Assembly: GCA_049513055.1 (NCBI GenBank)
Contig: JBEKWN010000062.1
Location: 1-28,320, forward strand
Direction of reading: 5' to 3'
DNA from: UBA1163 sp049513055
Lineage (GTDB): Bacteria; Desulfobacterota; BSN033; UBA1163
Length of the DNA stretch: 28,320 nt
Below are positions 16,593-23,530 of this stretch, piece by piece. The stretch's first letter is position 1; every line of letters begins with the position of its first letter. Made by a program: the position numbers and the translations under genes. Under the pieces are notes generated by a model. That model ran no database searches, had not been told where the DNA came from, and saw nothing but the letters and a program-made list of their open reading frames with translations.

Positions 16593-16637
16593 CTCTTCTA
16601 AAACTTTCGTGTGCGATATTTAAACCCAAAAACGATT

Positions 16638-16668
16638 GTAGGGGCAGGTTAAGAGAACCCACCCCTAC
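16638..16668 (-). terminator. livK-livH intergenic hairpin, possible partial terminator
   Basis: The sequences at 16638-16650 and 16656-16668 pair over 13 bp with one mismatch around a 5-base loop (AAGAG). On the leftward transcript the hairpin is followed, after four bases, by a run of five Ts and then GGG, so it resembles a weak intrinsic terminator or an RNA-stabilising stem. This position, just after the binding-protein gene, is where transporter operons often lower expression of the membrane genes. GTAGGGGCAGGTT-type palindromes also occur as dispersed repeats, so a purely repetitive origin is possible. Confidence 0.55.
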
Positions 16669-16689
16669 TTCGCCGTTCCTCACGGTCCT

Positions 16690-17916
16690 TTATCTCTCTT
16701 TCCACGGCTTCATGGGATACCATGGAGCTGCCTCTGCTGCGTCTTTGGGAAAGACATTGACCAGCTTCCCATTTTGAATCTGAACTACAACAGGAGGATG
16801 CGCCTCATTGGCACCGTCGGTACCAAATTTGACGACTCCGTAGAAGGTCATCAAACTCTGCTTATGAAGTTCCTCCATCAACCTAACCCGGTCTTCTTCC
16901 TTAACCGGGGGGGTAATCCCCAATTTTTCAATAGCTATCTGCATCGCATAGGCGCCTGCTGCTGAGGCTGCCTCGACATAGTCAGGGTAACGTCCATACT
17001 TTTTGAAGTAGTTTTCATTAAATTGTCTGGCTGTGCCAAAAAACGTATCCTTGTAGGGCAAGTTGGGAGCCCATTCAGATGCGGCGAGAACAAACTCCGA
17101 ATCTTTTCCTAAATTCTTGACAAAGTCGGGGACCGTTGGACCATAGCTGAAAGTCACCATCTTGGGCGTAAAATCAATCTCCTTCATCGCCTTAATCGTC
17201 TTCATAGCCACCATCAGGTGAGATCCAACAAACAGAATATCCGGGTTTTTCTGCTTTACCTTAAGAAGCATGGAATTGTAATCTTGAAGTGTTATCGGAA
17301 AGAGTTCGTTGAGAACGATCTCAATCCCGTTTTGAGCAGCATATTTTTTATATCCTTCGCAAGCCAGGGAGGTAAAAAGAATATCTGATCCAATGATGGC
17401 CCCCGTCTTGGGTTTAGGGGAGAGAATCTGAACGATGTCCACACATCCCCGGACCTCCTCTGTTGCTTTTCCTATAGTAGAAAAATAGTATTTAAACCCT
17501 CGCTCGAAGAGTTTGTTCGAACTGGCCGCACCGCTGATTAAAGGATACTTATATTTCTCTGCCACAGCGCTGCCTGCAAAGACGGAATCGCTTCCGAACC
17601 CACCCAGGATCAAATCGACTTTATCTTCCGTGATCAGCTTTTCCGTAAACTTGGCATTTTCTGCTGCAGTCGATTTGTCATCGATGACGGTCAGTTCAAC
17701 AGGATATTTTTTCCCTTTGACCTCGATTCCTCCTTTTGAATTGACAAGCTCAGCCCAGAAATTGTAGGCATCTTTCACCAAGTTTCCATCTCTTCCAAAC
17801 GTTCCTGTCAGCGGGTCAGCATATCCAATCCTAAATTTCTGTTGGGCTGAACCGATTCCAGAACTCAAAACGATTACCAGGCCTACGATGATAACTCCGA
17901 GACATAACTTCCGCAT
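16690..17916 (-). CDS. livK: Periplasmic substrate-binding protein of the Liv transporter
   Basis: A 408-residue type I periplasmic binding protein. The signal peptide is basic (MRK) with a hydrophobic core and a likely cleavage after Gly-Ser-Ala (residue 24). The mature start KFRIGYADPLTGTFGRDG is typical of the family's first strand and ligand loop, followed by GGIEVKGKKYPVELTVIDD. Related proteins bind amino acids, amides, urea or aromatic acids; the ligand here is unknown. The ATG has a strong AGGAGG 7 bases upstream. It lies between the XRE-cupin regulator and livH and so leads the transporter genes. Confidence 0.95.
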   Translation of the reverse strand: MRKLCLGVIIVGLVIVLSSGIGSAQQKFRIGYADPLTGTFGRDGNLVKDAYNFWAELVNSKGGIEVKGKKYPVELTVIDDKSTAAENAKFTEKLITEDKVDLILGGFGSDSVFAGSAVAEKYKYPLISGAASSNKLFERGFKYYFSTIGKATEEVRGCVDIVQILSPKPKTGAIIGSDILFTSLACEGYKKYAAQNGIEIVLNELFPITLQDYNSMLLKVKQKNPDILFVGSHLMVAMKTIKAMKEIDFTPKMVTFSYGPTVPDFVKNLGKDSEFVLAASEWAPNLPYKDTFFGTARQFNENYFKKYGRYPDYVEAASAAGAYAMQIAIEKLGITPPVKEEDRVRLMEELHKQSLMTFYGVVKFGTDGANEAHPPVVVQIQNGKLVNVFPKDAAEAAPWYPMKPWKER

Positions 17917-18007
17917 AAAATCCCTCCTTTCTAAAGAATAATGATATGGTTTGATTCAGTTGGATTTGTTGATTCCTCACCTCCCTTCACTGTTTTTTTC
18001 CCTTTTT

Positions 18008-18556
18008 TCAAAAAGTAGGTGGACTCACCACCCATATCACGACCGCCCTCTTTTTCCCAGAGTTCGACCAGCTATGAGGCTCTTGGGATGAAAAATAAAA
18101 ACTTTCGTTCTTTTTCACTCGATAGGGTTTTCCATTCAAATTGATCTCCAGTTCTCCCTGCAGGACAATCCCAAATTCCTCTCCAATATGGGAGTAAGGC
18201 CCTTTTGATCCACCCCTGGGCTCAATCGTGGTATAAAAGGGCTGCATTCGTTTATTCTGGATATTCCGAACAAGCATCTGAATCTTTGCATCCCCTTGTT
18301 TAAAGCGAATGTTTACCCTCTCCCCTTCTTTGCACACCACCTCGTTCTCCTTGGTCTCTGGCTCAAGGAAGAAATCAATGACTTTCACCTGAAGGGCGGA
18401 GGCAACCTTTTTTAGGATCATGATGGAAGGATTCGCGCGACCCCTCTCCAGTTGGGAGAGGTAAGCATCTGTGCAACCAGCCTTGCTGGCCAGTTGTTTG
18501 AGGGTCATTCGGTTAGCCAACCGGAGGGCTTTGAGTTTTTCGGCAATTTCTTTCAT
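18008..18556 (-). CDS. XRE-family regulator with C-terminal cupin domain
   Basis: A 182-residue regulator. The N-terminal helix-turn-helix covers about residues 5-60 (MTLKQLASKAGCTDAYLSQL is the recognition region), and a cupin sensor domain covers about 105-180, ending in YFSSQEPHSWSNSGKKRAV. Proteins of this plan usually repress or activate catabolic genes and bind a small ligand in the cupin. It is divergent from nothing and precedes livK in the same direction, 91 bases away, so it likely controls the transporter-dehydrogenase-hydroxylase cluster and itself. No Shine-Dalgarno precedes the ATG. A promoter and palindrome lie upstream. Confidence 0.92.
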   Translation of the reverse strand: MKEIAEKLKALRLANRMTLKQLASKAGCTDAYLSQLERGRANPSIMILKKVASALQVKVIDFFLEPETKENEVVCKEGERVNIRFKQGDAKIQMLVRNIQNKRMQPFYTTIEPRGGSKGPYSHIGEEFGIVLQGELEINLNGKPYRVKKNESFYFSSQEPHSWSNSGKKRAVVIWVVSPPTF

Positions 18557-18582
18557 GAGAAGAAATTAAATATAATTGAACC

Positions 18583-18618
18583 TTGTTAACAAATACTTAA
18601 TATCTAAAAATTTGTCAA
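18583..18618 (-). promoter_or_regulatory. Candidate promoter and operator of the XRE-cupin gene
   Basis: On the minus strand a perfect -35, TTGACA (18613-18618), is 17 bases from a -10-like TATTTG (18590-18595). A perfect 10-base palindrome TTGTTAACAA (18583-18592) overlaps the downstream half of the -10. Such a position would suit an operator for autorepression. The -10 departs from consensus at the last positions, and whether the palindrome is bound by the XRE protein is inference. Confidence 0.55.
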
Positions 18619-18651
18619 GCAGAAAACCCATTGAAGGTGGACGAAGAAAAT

Positions 18652-19380
18652 CTATTTTTTCGACAGCGTATACTCCAATTTAATGTTTGAGAGAGAGCGG
18701 AAGATATTTCCTTTAACTCGACGGTTCTTTTTGCTTAAAGCTTCAATGATATCCTTAATGACTTTCCTTTTCGTCTTTCCGGAACTTGGACAACCACTCG
18801 GACCAAAGGGCAACCCCATCTCCCGCGCAAATCTCTCAATCTTTTTCTCTTCTAGCAGGGCTAAAGGACGGATGAGAGTGACCTTCCCTTTGAACAAGCT
18901 CTGAAGGGGAACCATGGTGCTGATCTCAGCACTGTAAAAAATATTAAGAAGAAGAGTCTCAATGATATCGTCCTGGTGATGACCGAGGGCGATCTTGTTA
19001 CATTTGAAACGATGGGCAAGATGGAACAGACATTTTCTTCTTTCCCAGGAACAAAGGAAACAGGGGTTTTCGCGATTCTCAGGGCTGTTCGCCCTTCTCC
19101 CGATATCGGTGAACTCAATGTGGTAAGGGTGCCCTTTCGTTTCAAAAAAATTCTTCAGGATTTCGGCTTGCCCAGAATCAAAGCCAAGGTCAATGTAAAC
19201 CGGGAAGAGTTCATAATGAATGGGAACTCGTTTGCTCCGTTCATGGAGGAGGTGGAGGAGCGTAAGGCTATCCTTTCCTCCAGAGACCCCTACCAGAATG
19301 CGGTCTCCTTCCTCGATCAAACCATAACGGTGAATCGCTTTTCCCATTAAGCTTCGAATCTCTTTTTCCCAGTAAGCCAT
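18652..19380 (-). CDS. ttcA: TtcA-like tRNA 2-thiocytidine synthetase
   Basis: A 242-residue PP-loop ATPase. SGGKDS at 33-38 binds ATP; GHHQDD at 133-138 is the second nucleotide motif. The oxygen-sensitive 4Fe-4S cluster ligands expected for TtcA are present: Cys107 and Cys110 (PCFLC) and Cys197 (SGCPSS). TtcA puts sulfur on C32 of some tRNAs. It is shorter than the E. coli enzyme (about 310 residues), mainly at the termini, so another member of the TtcA/TtuA superfamily is possible. The region just upstream of the ATG is a heptamer array; GGA 5 bases before the ATG is the only ribosome-binding hint. Confidence 0.85.
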   Translation of the reverse strand: MAYWEKEIRSLMGKAIHRYGLIEEGDRILVGVSGGKDSLTLLHLLHERSKRVPIHYELFPVYIDLGFDSGQAEILKNFFETKGHPYHIEFTDIGRRANSPENRENPCFLCSWERRKCLFHLAHRFKCNKIALGHHQDDIIETLLLNIFYSAEISTMVPLQSLFKGKVTLIRPLALLEEKKIERFAREMGLPFGPSGCPSSGKTKRKVIKDIIEALSKKNRRVKGNIFRSLSNIKLEYTLSKK

Positions 19381-19386
19381 TTTTCC

Positions 19387-19416
19387 GTGAATCGTGAGTC
19401 GTGATTCGTGAATCGT
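19387..19416. repeat. Tandem heptamer repeat GTGAATC-type (array F)
   Basis: Four perfect-length units in line: GTGAATC 19387-19393, GTGAGTC 19394-19400, GTGATTC 19401-19407, GTGAATC 19408-19414, then GT. The units differ at one or two bases. The array fills the gap between the TtcA start and the glycosylase stop. No complementary second arm is seen at this locus. Confidence 0.9.
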
Positions 19417-19418
19417 AT

Positions 19419-20102
19419 TTAGAGATGGGTTACTTTTCTACTTTCCATTTCCCATTTCTTATTTCCTATTTTATCTCTCAAAGGACAGATATCACATCTC
19501 GGTATCTTTTTACACACTGTTTTTCCAAGATGAACGAAGAGGGCATGATATTCATTGAATAATTTTTCATCAAGAGGGAGATAATCCATAAAAAGTTTCT
19601 GGACTTCTTCGTAGGAGGCTTTCTCTGAAATCATCCCGTGCCGACAAAGAATCCGTTTGGTATAGGCATCGACAACGAAAATAGGTTTCTTCAGGCCATA
19701 GAGGAGGATGCTATCCGCTGTTTCGGGTCCGATTCCCCTGACCCAGAGAAGTTTTTCCCTCAACCTTCCCAGCTTCCCTTTCCTCATTTTCCTTAACTCT
19801 CCATCAAATTCTTCATATAGAAAGTTCACAAAAGCCTTCAACCGATCTGCTTTAATCCGATAGTAACCTGATGATTTGATCAATGAGGCCAACTGTGATT
19901 TTTTAAGGCGACGGATCCCTTCTGGATTTAATACCCCCTTCCCTTTCAACTTCTGAATCGCTTTCTCCACATTTCTCCAGGAAGTGTTCTGGGTGAGGAC
20001 TGCTCCAACCATGACCTCAAAGGAAGTCTCTCCTGGCCACCAGTGTCGGGGACCGTAAGTTTGATAGAGTGTTCGGTAGATCTTTATCAGAATATCCTTC
20101 AT
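19419..20102 (-). CDS. Endonuclease III-family DNA glycosylase with altered Fe-S loop
   Basis: A 227-residue HhH-GPD protein. Early VLTQNTSWRNVEKAI and the hairpin WVRGIGPETADSILLYGL, followed by the catalytic Asp in FVVDAYTKRIL, identify the family. The Lys of bifunctional Nth (GRKTA) is replaced by Glu (GPETA), so it is probably a monofunctional base-excision glycosylase of the MagIII or Mig type. The C-terminal Fe-S loop has Cys197, Cys203 and Cys206, but the fourth cysteine position is Ile212. Residues 210-227 (DKIGNKKWEMESRKVTHL) are encoded largely by a heptamer array. Either the cluster was lost or the family does not need it. No Shine-Dalgarno is seen. Confidence 0.85.
   Translation of the reverse strand: MKDILIKIYRTLYQTYGPRHWWPGETSFEVMVGAVLTQNTSWRNVEKAIQKLKGKGVLNPEGIRRLKKSQLASLIKSSGYYRIKADRLKAFVNFLYEEFDGELRKMRKGKLGRLREKLLWVRGIGPETADSILLYGLKKPIFVVDAYTKRILCRHGMISEKASYEEVQKLFMDYLPLDEKLFNEYHALFVHLGKTVCKKIPRCDICPLRDKIGNKKWEMESRKVTHL
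19432..19474. repeat. Heptamer array inside the glycosylase 3' end (array F2)
   Basis: Plus-strand units read ACTTTTCT 19432-19439, ACTTTCC 19440-19446, ATTTCCC 19447-19453, ATTTCTT 19454-19460, ATTTCCT 19461-19467, ATTTTAT 19468-19474. The period is 7, except that the first unit is 8. They encode most of the last 16 residues of the glycosylase on the other strand. The array starts at about codon 210, next to the position where the fourth Fe-S cysteine is expected. A second, unrelated word array (19387-19416) begins after the stop. Confidence 0.8.
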
Positions 20103-20144
20103 AGGTCGTTAACAGGTATCCCCTTTATGCAATTTGCCTTGAAT

Positions 20145-20262
20145 GTCAAATGCCAAAATCCAAATGTCAAATCAATGCCAAATGGCTTAATGTTAAAAAT
20201 TTCTTAGGGCATTTAAATTCCGGGTTTCATTTGAACTTTGAACTTTGACATTTGACATTGAC
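20145..20262. repeat. Heptamer-word array with complementary arm (array C)
   Basis: Left arm: GTCAAAT 20145-20151, GCCAAAA 20152-20158, TCCAAAT 20159-20165, GTCAAAT 20166-20172, and GCCAAAT 20177-20183 after CAAT. Right arm: TTTGAAC 20230-20236, TTTGAAC 20237-20243, TTTGACA 20244-20250, TTTGACA 20251-20257, TTGAC. The left arm ends in CCAAATGGCTTAA (20178-20190), identical to the core of array A. The array lies after the last permease gene of the exporter and before the glycosylase, so it could act on the exporter's 3' end. Confidence 0.88.
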
Positions 20263-20266
20263 TTTT

Positions 20267-21397
20267 TTATTTTAGCCTCTTCTGGAATCTAAGGGAACTC
20301 AAAAGGATCATGAGTGTGCCCAAAATGCCCAAGGCCAGCATCTGAGGCCAAAGGATATCCAATCCATTCCCCTTTAAAAAGACGCCTCGAATGATGACCA
20401 GAAAGTAACGTAGCGGGTTAGCGTAGGTCAGGTATTGAATCCATTCTGGCATATTCTCTATTGGAAAGGCAAAACCGGATAGAGTAAAAGCAGGCATGGT
20501 GAAAAAGAAGGTAGAAATCTGAGCTTGTTGTTGTGTGGAGCAGATAGTGGAAATAAAAAGTCCAACGCCCACTGAACTCATCAGGAAAAGCACGGCGCCC
20601 GATAGAAGGACGAGGGGATTTCCTCGAAGAGGAACCTCAAACCAAAAGACTCCGATGAGGGCGATCATAATGACATCAAGAAGACCGATGAGCGCAAAGG
20701 GAAGGGTCTTCCCTAACATCAACTCCCAGGAACGGATGGGGGTAACCATGATCTGTTCAAGGGTTCCGATCTCCCTCTCCCTGACAATAGCCTGAGCGGT
20801 CAAAATGATTGGGATGAGAAAGGCAATGGAGGCGATGACTCCCGGGATATAAAAGAGCCTGCTTTCGAAATTTGGATTGAACCAAGTCCGATGTTGCAGC
20901 TCTACACCCGCCTCCTCAAAGCCGATCATGCCGGCTCGATTCAACCTTTTTACGAGAACTTGCGTCGAGAATTCAGAAAGGATTTGGTTCGCATAGCCCA
21001 AGGCGATCAACGCCGTATTCGATTCGGTTCCGTCGAGAACAATCTGAACCGTGGCTGTATCCCCTTTTTTCAACTTTCTTGAAAAATCGGTTGGGATCTC
21101 AATGCTGACCGTGACGTTCCCTTGATTAATGAGGTCTTTGACTTCTCTCGGGGTGTTGGGGAAAGAGACGATATCAAAATATTTTGAACTTCCAAATCTT
21201 CCGATAAGATCCCTCGACTCAACACTCTGGTCCAGATCCCGGATGGCTGTGCGGATATGTTTCACATCCATATTGGCAGCATATCCAAAAACGATCAGTT
21301 GAAAGATGGGCGGGACAATCAAGGTAACCCGTATCCGCTTATCTCTCAAAGTCTGGATCAACTCCTTGACAAAGAAATATCGAACCTTCCTGAACAT
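20267..21397 (-). CDS. ybhR: ABC-2 permease, second of the YbhGFSR-type exporter
   Basis: A 376-residue permease with one N-terminal helix (about 22-42), a large extracytoplasmic domain, and five helices in the C-terminal half. EREIGTLEQIMVTPIRSWE is the family coupling segment. The extracytoplasmic part holds the usual DLDQSVESRDLIGRF and VQIVLDGTESNTA stretches. The start directly follows the stop of the first permease gene with no gap, with AAGGAG upstream. It should form a heterodimer with that permease. Exporters of this class handle drugs, cations or lipopolysaccharide-related molecules; the substrate is not readable here. The symbol is given by gene order. Confidence 0.9.
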   Translation of the reverse strand: MFRKVRYFFVKELIQTLRDKRIRVTLIVPPIFQLIVFGYAANMDVKHIRTAIRDLDQSVESRDLIGRFGSSKYFDIVSFPNTPREVKDLINQGNVTVSIEIPTDFSRKLKKGDTATVQIVLDGTESNTALIALGYANQILSEFSTQVLVKRLNRAGMIGFEEAGVELQHRTWFNPNFESRLFYIPGVIASIAFLIPIILTAQAIVREREIGTLEQIMVTPIRSWELMLGKTLPFALIGLLDVIMIALIGVFWFEVPLRGNPLVLLSGAVLFLMSSVGVGLFISTICSTQQQAQISTFFFTMPAFTLSGFAFPIENMPEWIQYLTYANPLRYFLVIIRGVFLKGNGLDILWPQMLALGILGTLMILLSSLRFQKRLK

Positions 21398-22531
21398 CTA
21401 TCTCAACTCCTTTTTAAAACTCCTGGTGGCCACCCAGAGCCCTGCCACTGCCATCACCATCAACACCAGGGTTTCACGCCATAGAAAGGAAAAGCCTACC
21501 CCTTTCAAAAAGATCTCCTTCAGGATCGTCACATAATACCGAGGCGCAATCCCATAAGTAATGATCTGAAGCCAGGTGGGCATGTTAGCGATCGAGAAGG
21601 TGAATCCGGAGAGGAGGAACGTGGGCAGAAATCCAATGACCATAGCCATCTGATTGGCCAGAAGTTGTGTCCTGGCAATAGTGGAGATGGTCAAGCCAAG
21701 GGCCAGAGCCACAAAAATGTAGATGCAGGAGAGAGCAAAAAGCAGGGCGACACTTCCTCTTAACGGAACCTGAAAGACCCACTTGCCCATCAGAACGGCC
21801 AGTGATAAATCAAAAAGGCCTAAGAAAAAATAGGGAAATAACTTTCCCATCATCAACTCCCCTTTCCGAACAGGAGTGGAGATGAGAAGTTCCATTGTCC
21901 CCTTCTCCCATTCCCGAACAATCACTTGTCCGGTAAGGAGGACTCCAATGATCGACATGATCACCGCGATCAGTCCTGGAACGAAATAATTCTTCGATTC
22001 CAAATCTTCGTTAAACCAGACCCTTGGTTGTGCCTCGATGGGCAAGCTCAGATTCTGGAATCCCATCCGTGTGACCTTCAGAATCGTCTTTTCCTGAGTG
22101 TATTGTCGAGTAATCGCCTGGGCATAACTGAGAATAATATTGGCTGTGTTTGCATCGGCGCCATCGATCAACACCTGAATAGGAACAACCTTCTCCGCCT
22201 TGATCGTTTTTGAAAAATCCCAGGGAAGGACCAAACCCATCTTTACCTCGCCCTCATCGATCAGTTGCTTCATCTCCTTTTCATCTCGAACGAAAAAACG
22301 AAGATGGAAATAGGGAGAGGCGCTGAACCGTTGGATGAAATTGAAACCCTCCTGGCTCCGGTCACGGTCCAGAACAGCCATCGAGACTTTCTTGACATCG
22401 AGGGTGACGGCGTAACCAAAGAGAAGCATCAAGAGAGCGGGCATAAGGATCACCAGTGCTAAACTCCTTGGGTCCCGGTAGATGTGAAAAAACTCTTTTT
22501 TCGTAATGGCCCAGGTACGGGAGGGCTTCAC
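21398..22531 (-). CDS. ybhS: ABC-2 permease, first of the YbhGFSR-type exporter
   Basis: A 377-residue permease with the same plan as its neighbour: an N-terminal helix near 28-46, an extracytoplasmic domain with DRDRSQEGFNFIQRFSAS and VLIDGADANTA, then five helices. REWEKGTMELLISTPVRKGE is the coupling segment. The open frame runs on to 22591, but that part overlaps the ATPase gene. A GTG at 22529-22531 overlaps the ATPase stop codon (GTGA) and follows AGGAGAAGG, so it is the better start and gives MKPSRTWAITKKEF. The symbol follows gene order. Confidence 0.9.
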   Translation of the reverse strand: MKPSRTWAITKKEFFHIYRDPRSLALVILMPALLMLLFGYAVTLDVKKVSMAVLDRDRSQEGFNFIQRFSASPYFHLRFFVRDEKEMKQLIDEGEVKMGLVLPWDFSKTIKAEKVVPIQVLIDGADANTANIILSYAQAITRQYTQEKTILKVTRMGFQNLSLPIEAQPRVWFNEDLESKNYFVPGLIAVIMSIIGVLLTGQVIVREWEKGTMELLISTPVRKGELMMGKLFPYFFLGLFDLSLAVLMGKWVFQVPLRGSVALLFALSCIYIFVALALGLTISTIARTQLLANQMAMVIGFLPTFLLSGFTFSIANMPTWLQIITYGIAPRYYVTILKEIFLKGVGFSFLWRETLVLMVMAVAGLWVATRSFKKELR

Positions 22532-23463
22532 TCCTTCTCCTCTTTTTCGATTAATGAAACAAAAACATCCTCCAAGGAAGGCCTGATCCATCCCATCCTT
22601 TTAAGAAGAATCCCATGCTTTTGGAATAGAACATTGATCTCTTGCTCCAAATCGACACCTTCCTTACCGATCACGTGAAGGCCATCTCCGAATACGGCCG
22701 ATTCTGAGATCCAGGGTTCTTTCTTCAAGAGATACAAAGCGGGAACGAGAGGATCGCATTCTACTTCCAACACTCCCTGTGAGAGAGTCTTCAATTTTAA
22801 TTCGGATGGAGTCCCCAGGGCGATGATCCTTCCCTGGTAGATGAGGGCCAATCGACCACAATACTCCGCTTCATCCATATAGTGGGTCGTGACGAAGGTG
22901 GTCACACCCTTTTCTCCCATTTGCTGGATAAGGCTCCAAAAATTTCTTCGTGAGATCGGGTCGACTCCCGAAGTCGGCTCATCCAAAAATAGGATGGAAG
23001 GCTCATGGAGAATGGCACAGCCCAGTCCAAGGCGCTGTTTCCATCCAACCGCGAGTGTCCGGGTGATTCGATCTTGGAGGTCTTGAAGGCCGATCATCTC
23101 TAGCACTTTGCCTTCCTTCTCCCTTTGCGAAGGACCTGAAAGGCCGTAAATTCCTCCAAAAAAATGAAGATTTTCGATAACCGTCAAGTCATCGTAGAGT
23201 GAAAATTTCTGGGACATATACCCGATCGCCTGCTTTATCTTCTCCGGCTCATTCATGAGATCGAATCCTGCAACCTTCCCCCTCCCAGAAGTAGGAAACA
23301 AAAGTCCGCAGAGCATTCGGATGGTGGTGGACTTGCCGGAACCATTTGGGCCCAGAAATCCGAAGATTTCTCCCCTTTCCACCTGAAAATGGATGTGGTC
23401 CACAGCGACAAAGCTGTCAAATTTTTTTAATAGATCCTCCACTTCGACAACAAAAGTTGGCAT
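22528..23463 (-). CDS. ybhF: Exporter ATPase, equivalent to the second half of YbhF
   Basis: A 311-residue ABC ATPase. Walker A is GPNGSGKST (about 39-47), the signature is the variant VGWKQRLGLG, and Walker B is ILFLDEPTSGVD. The variant VGWKQRL is typical of the second nucleotide-binding domain of fused YbhF-like proteins. After the domain comes an extra C-terminal region ending MGWIRPSLEDVFVSLIEKEE. In E. coli both ATPase halves are one chain; here they are separate genes. The ATG has no Shine-Dalgarno because the 66 bases upstream are a heptamer array. The stop overlaps the start of the next permease gene. Confidence 0.92.
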   Translation of the reverse strand: MPTFVVEVEDLLKKFDSFVAVDHIHFQVERGEIFGFLGPNGSGKSTTIRMLCGLLFPTSGRGKVAGFDLMNEPEKIKQAIGYMSQKFSLYDDLTVIENLHFFGGIYGLSGPSQREKEGKVLEMIGLQDLQDRITRTLAVGWKQRLGLGCAILHEPSILFLDEPTSGVDPISRRNFWSLIQQMGEKGVTTFVTTHYMDEAEYCGRLALIYQGRIIALGTPSELKLKTLSQGVLEVECDPLVPALYLLKKEPWISESAVFGDGLHVIGKEGVDLEQEINVLFQKHGILLKRMGWIRPSLEDVFVSLIEKEEKE

Positions 23464-23530
23464 AGTTATGAGTTCGGAGTTATGAGTTATGAATTATGAG
23501 TTAATTCATAATTCTCAATTCATAACTCTT
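23464..23530. repeat. Heptamer-word array filling the gap between the two ATPase genes (array D)
   Basis: Left arm: AGTTATG 23464-23470, AGTTCGG 23471-23477, AGTTATG 23478-23484, AGTTATG 23485-23491, AATTATG 23492-23498. Right arm: AATTCAT 23503-23509, AATTCTC 23510-23516, AATTCAT 23517-23523, AACTCTT 23524-23530. The array begins on the base after one start codon (23461-23463) and overlaps the other gene's stop codon (23529-23531). It is the whole intergenic sequence. The arms are complementary, so a transcript could fold into a long hairpin. Confidence 0.92.

Noticed and set aside
19381..19475. The tandem heptamers as a CRISPR array
   Set aside because: Units are 7 bases with no spacers, far shorter than CRISPR repeats, and no cas gene is present.
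22532..22591. The longer N-terminus of the first exporter permease
   Set aside because: It would overlap the ATPase gene by 64 bases and gives a Cys/Phe-rich tail unlike the family; the GTG at 22531 has a good ribosome-binding site.
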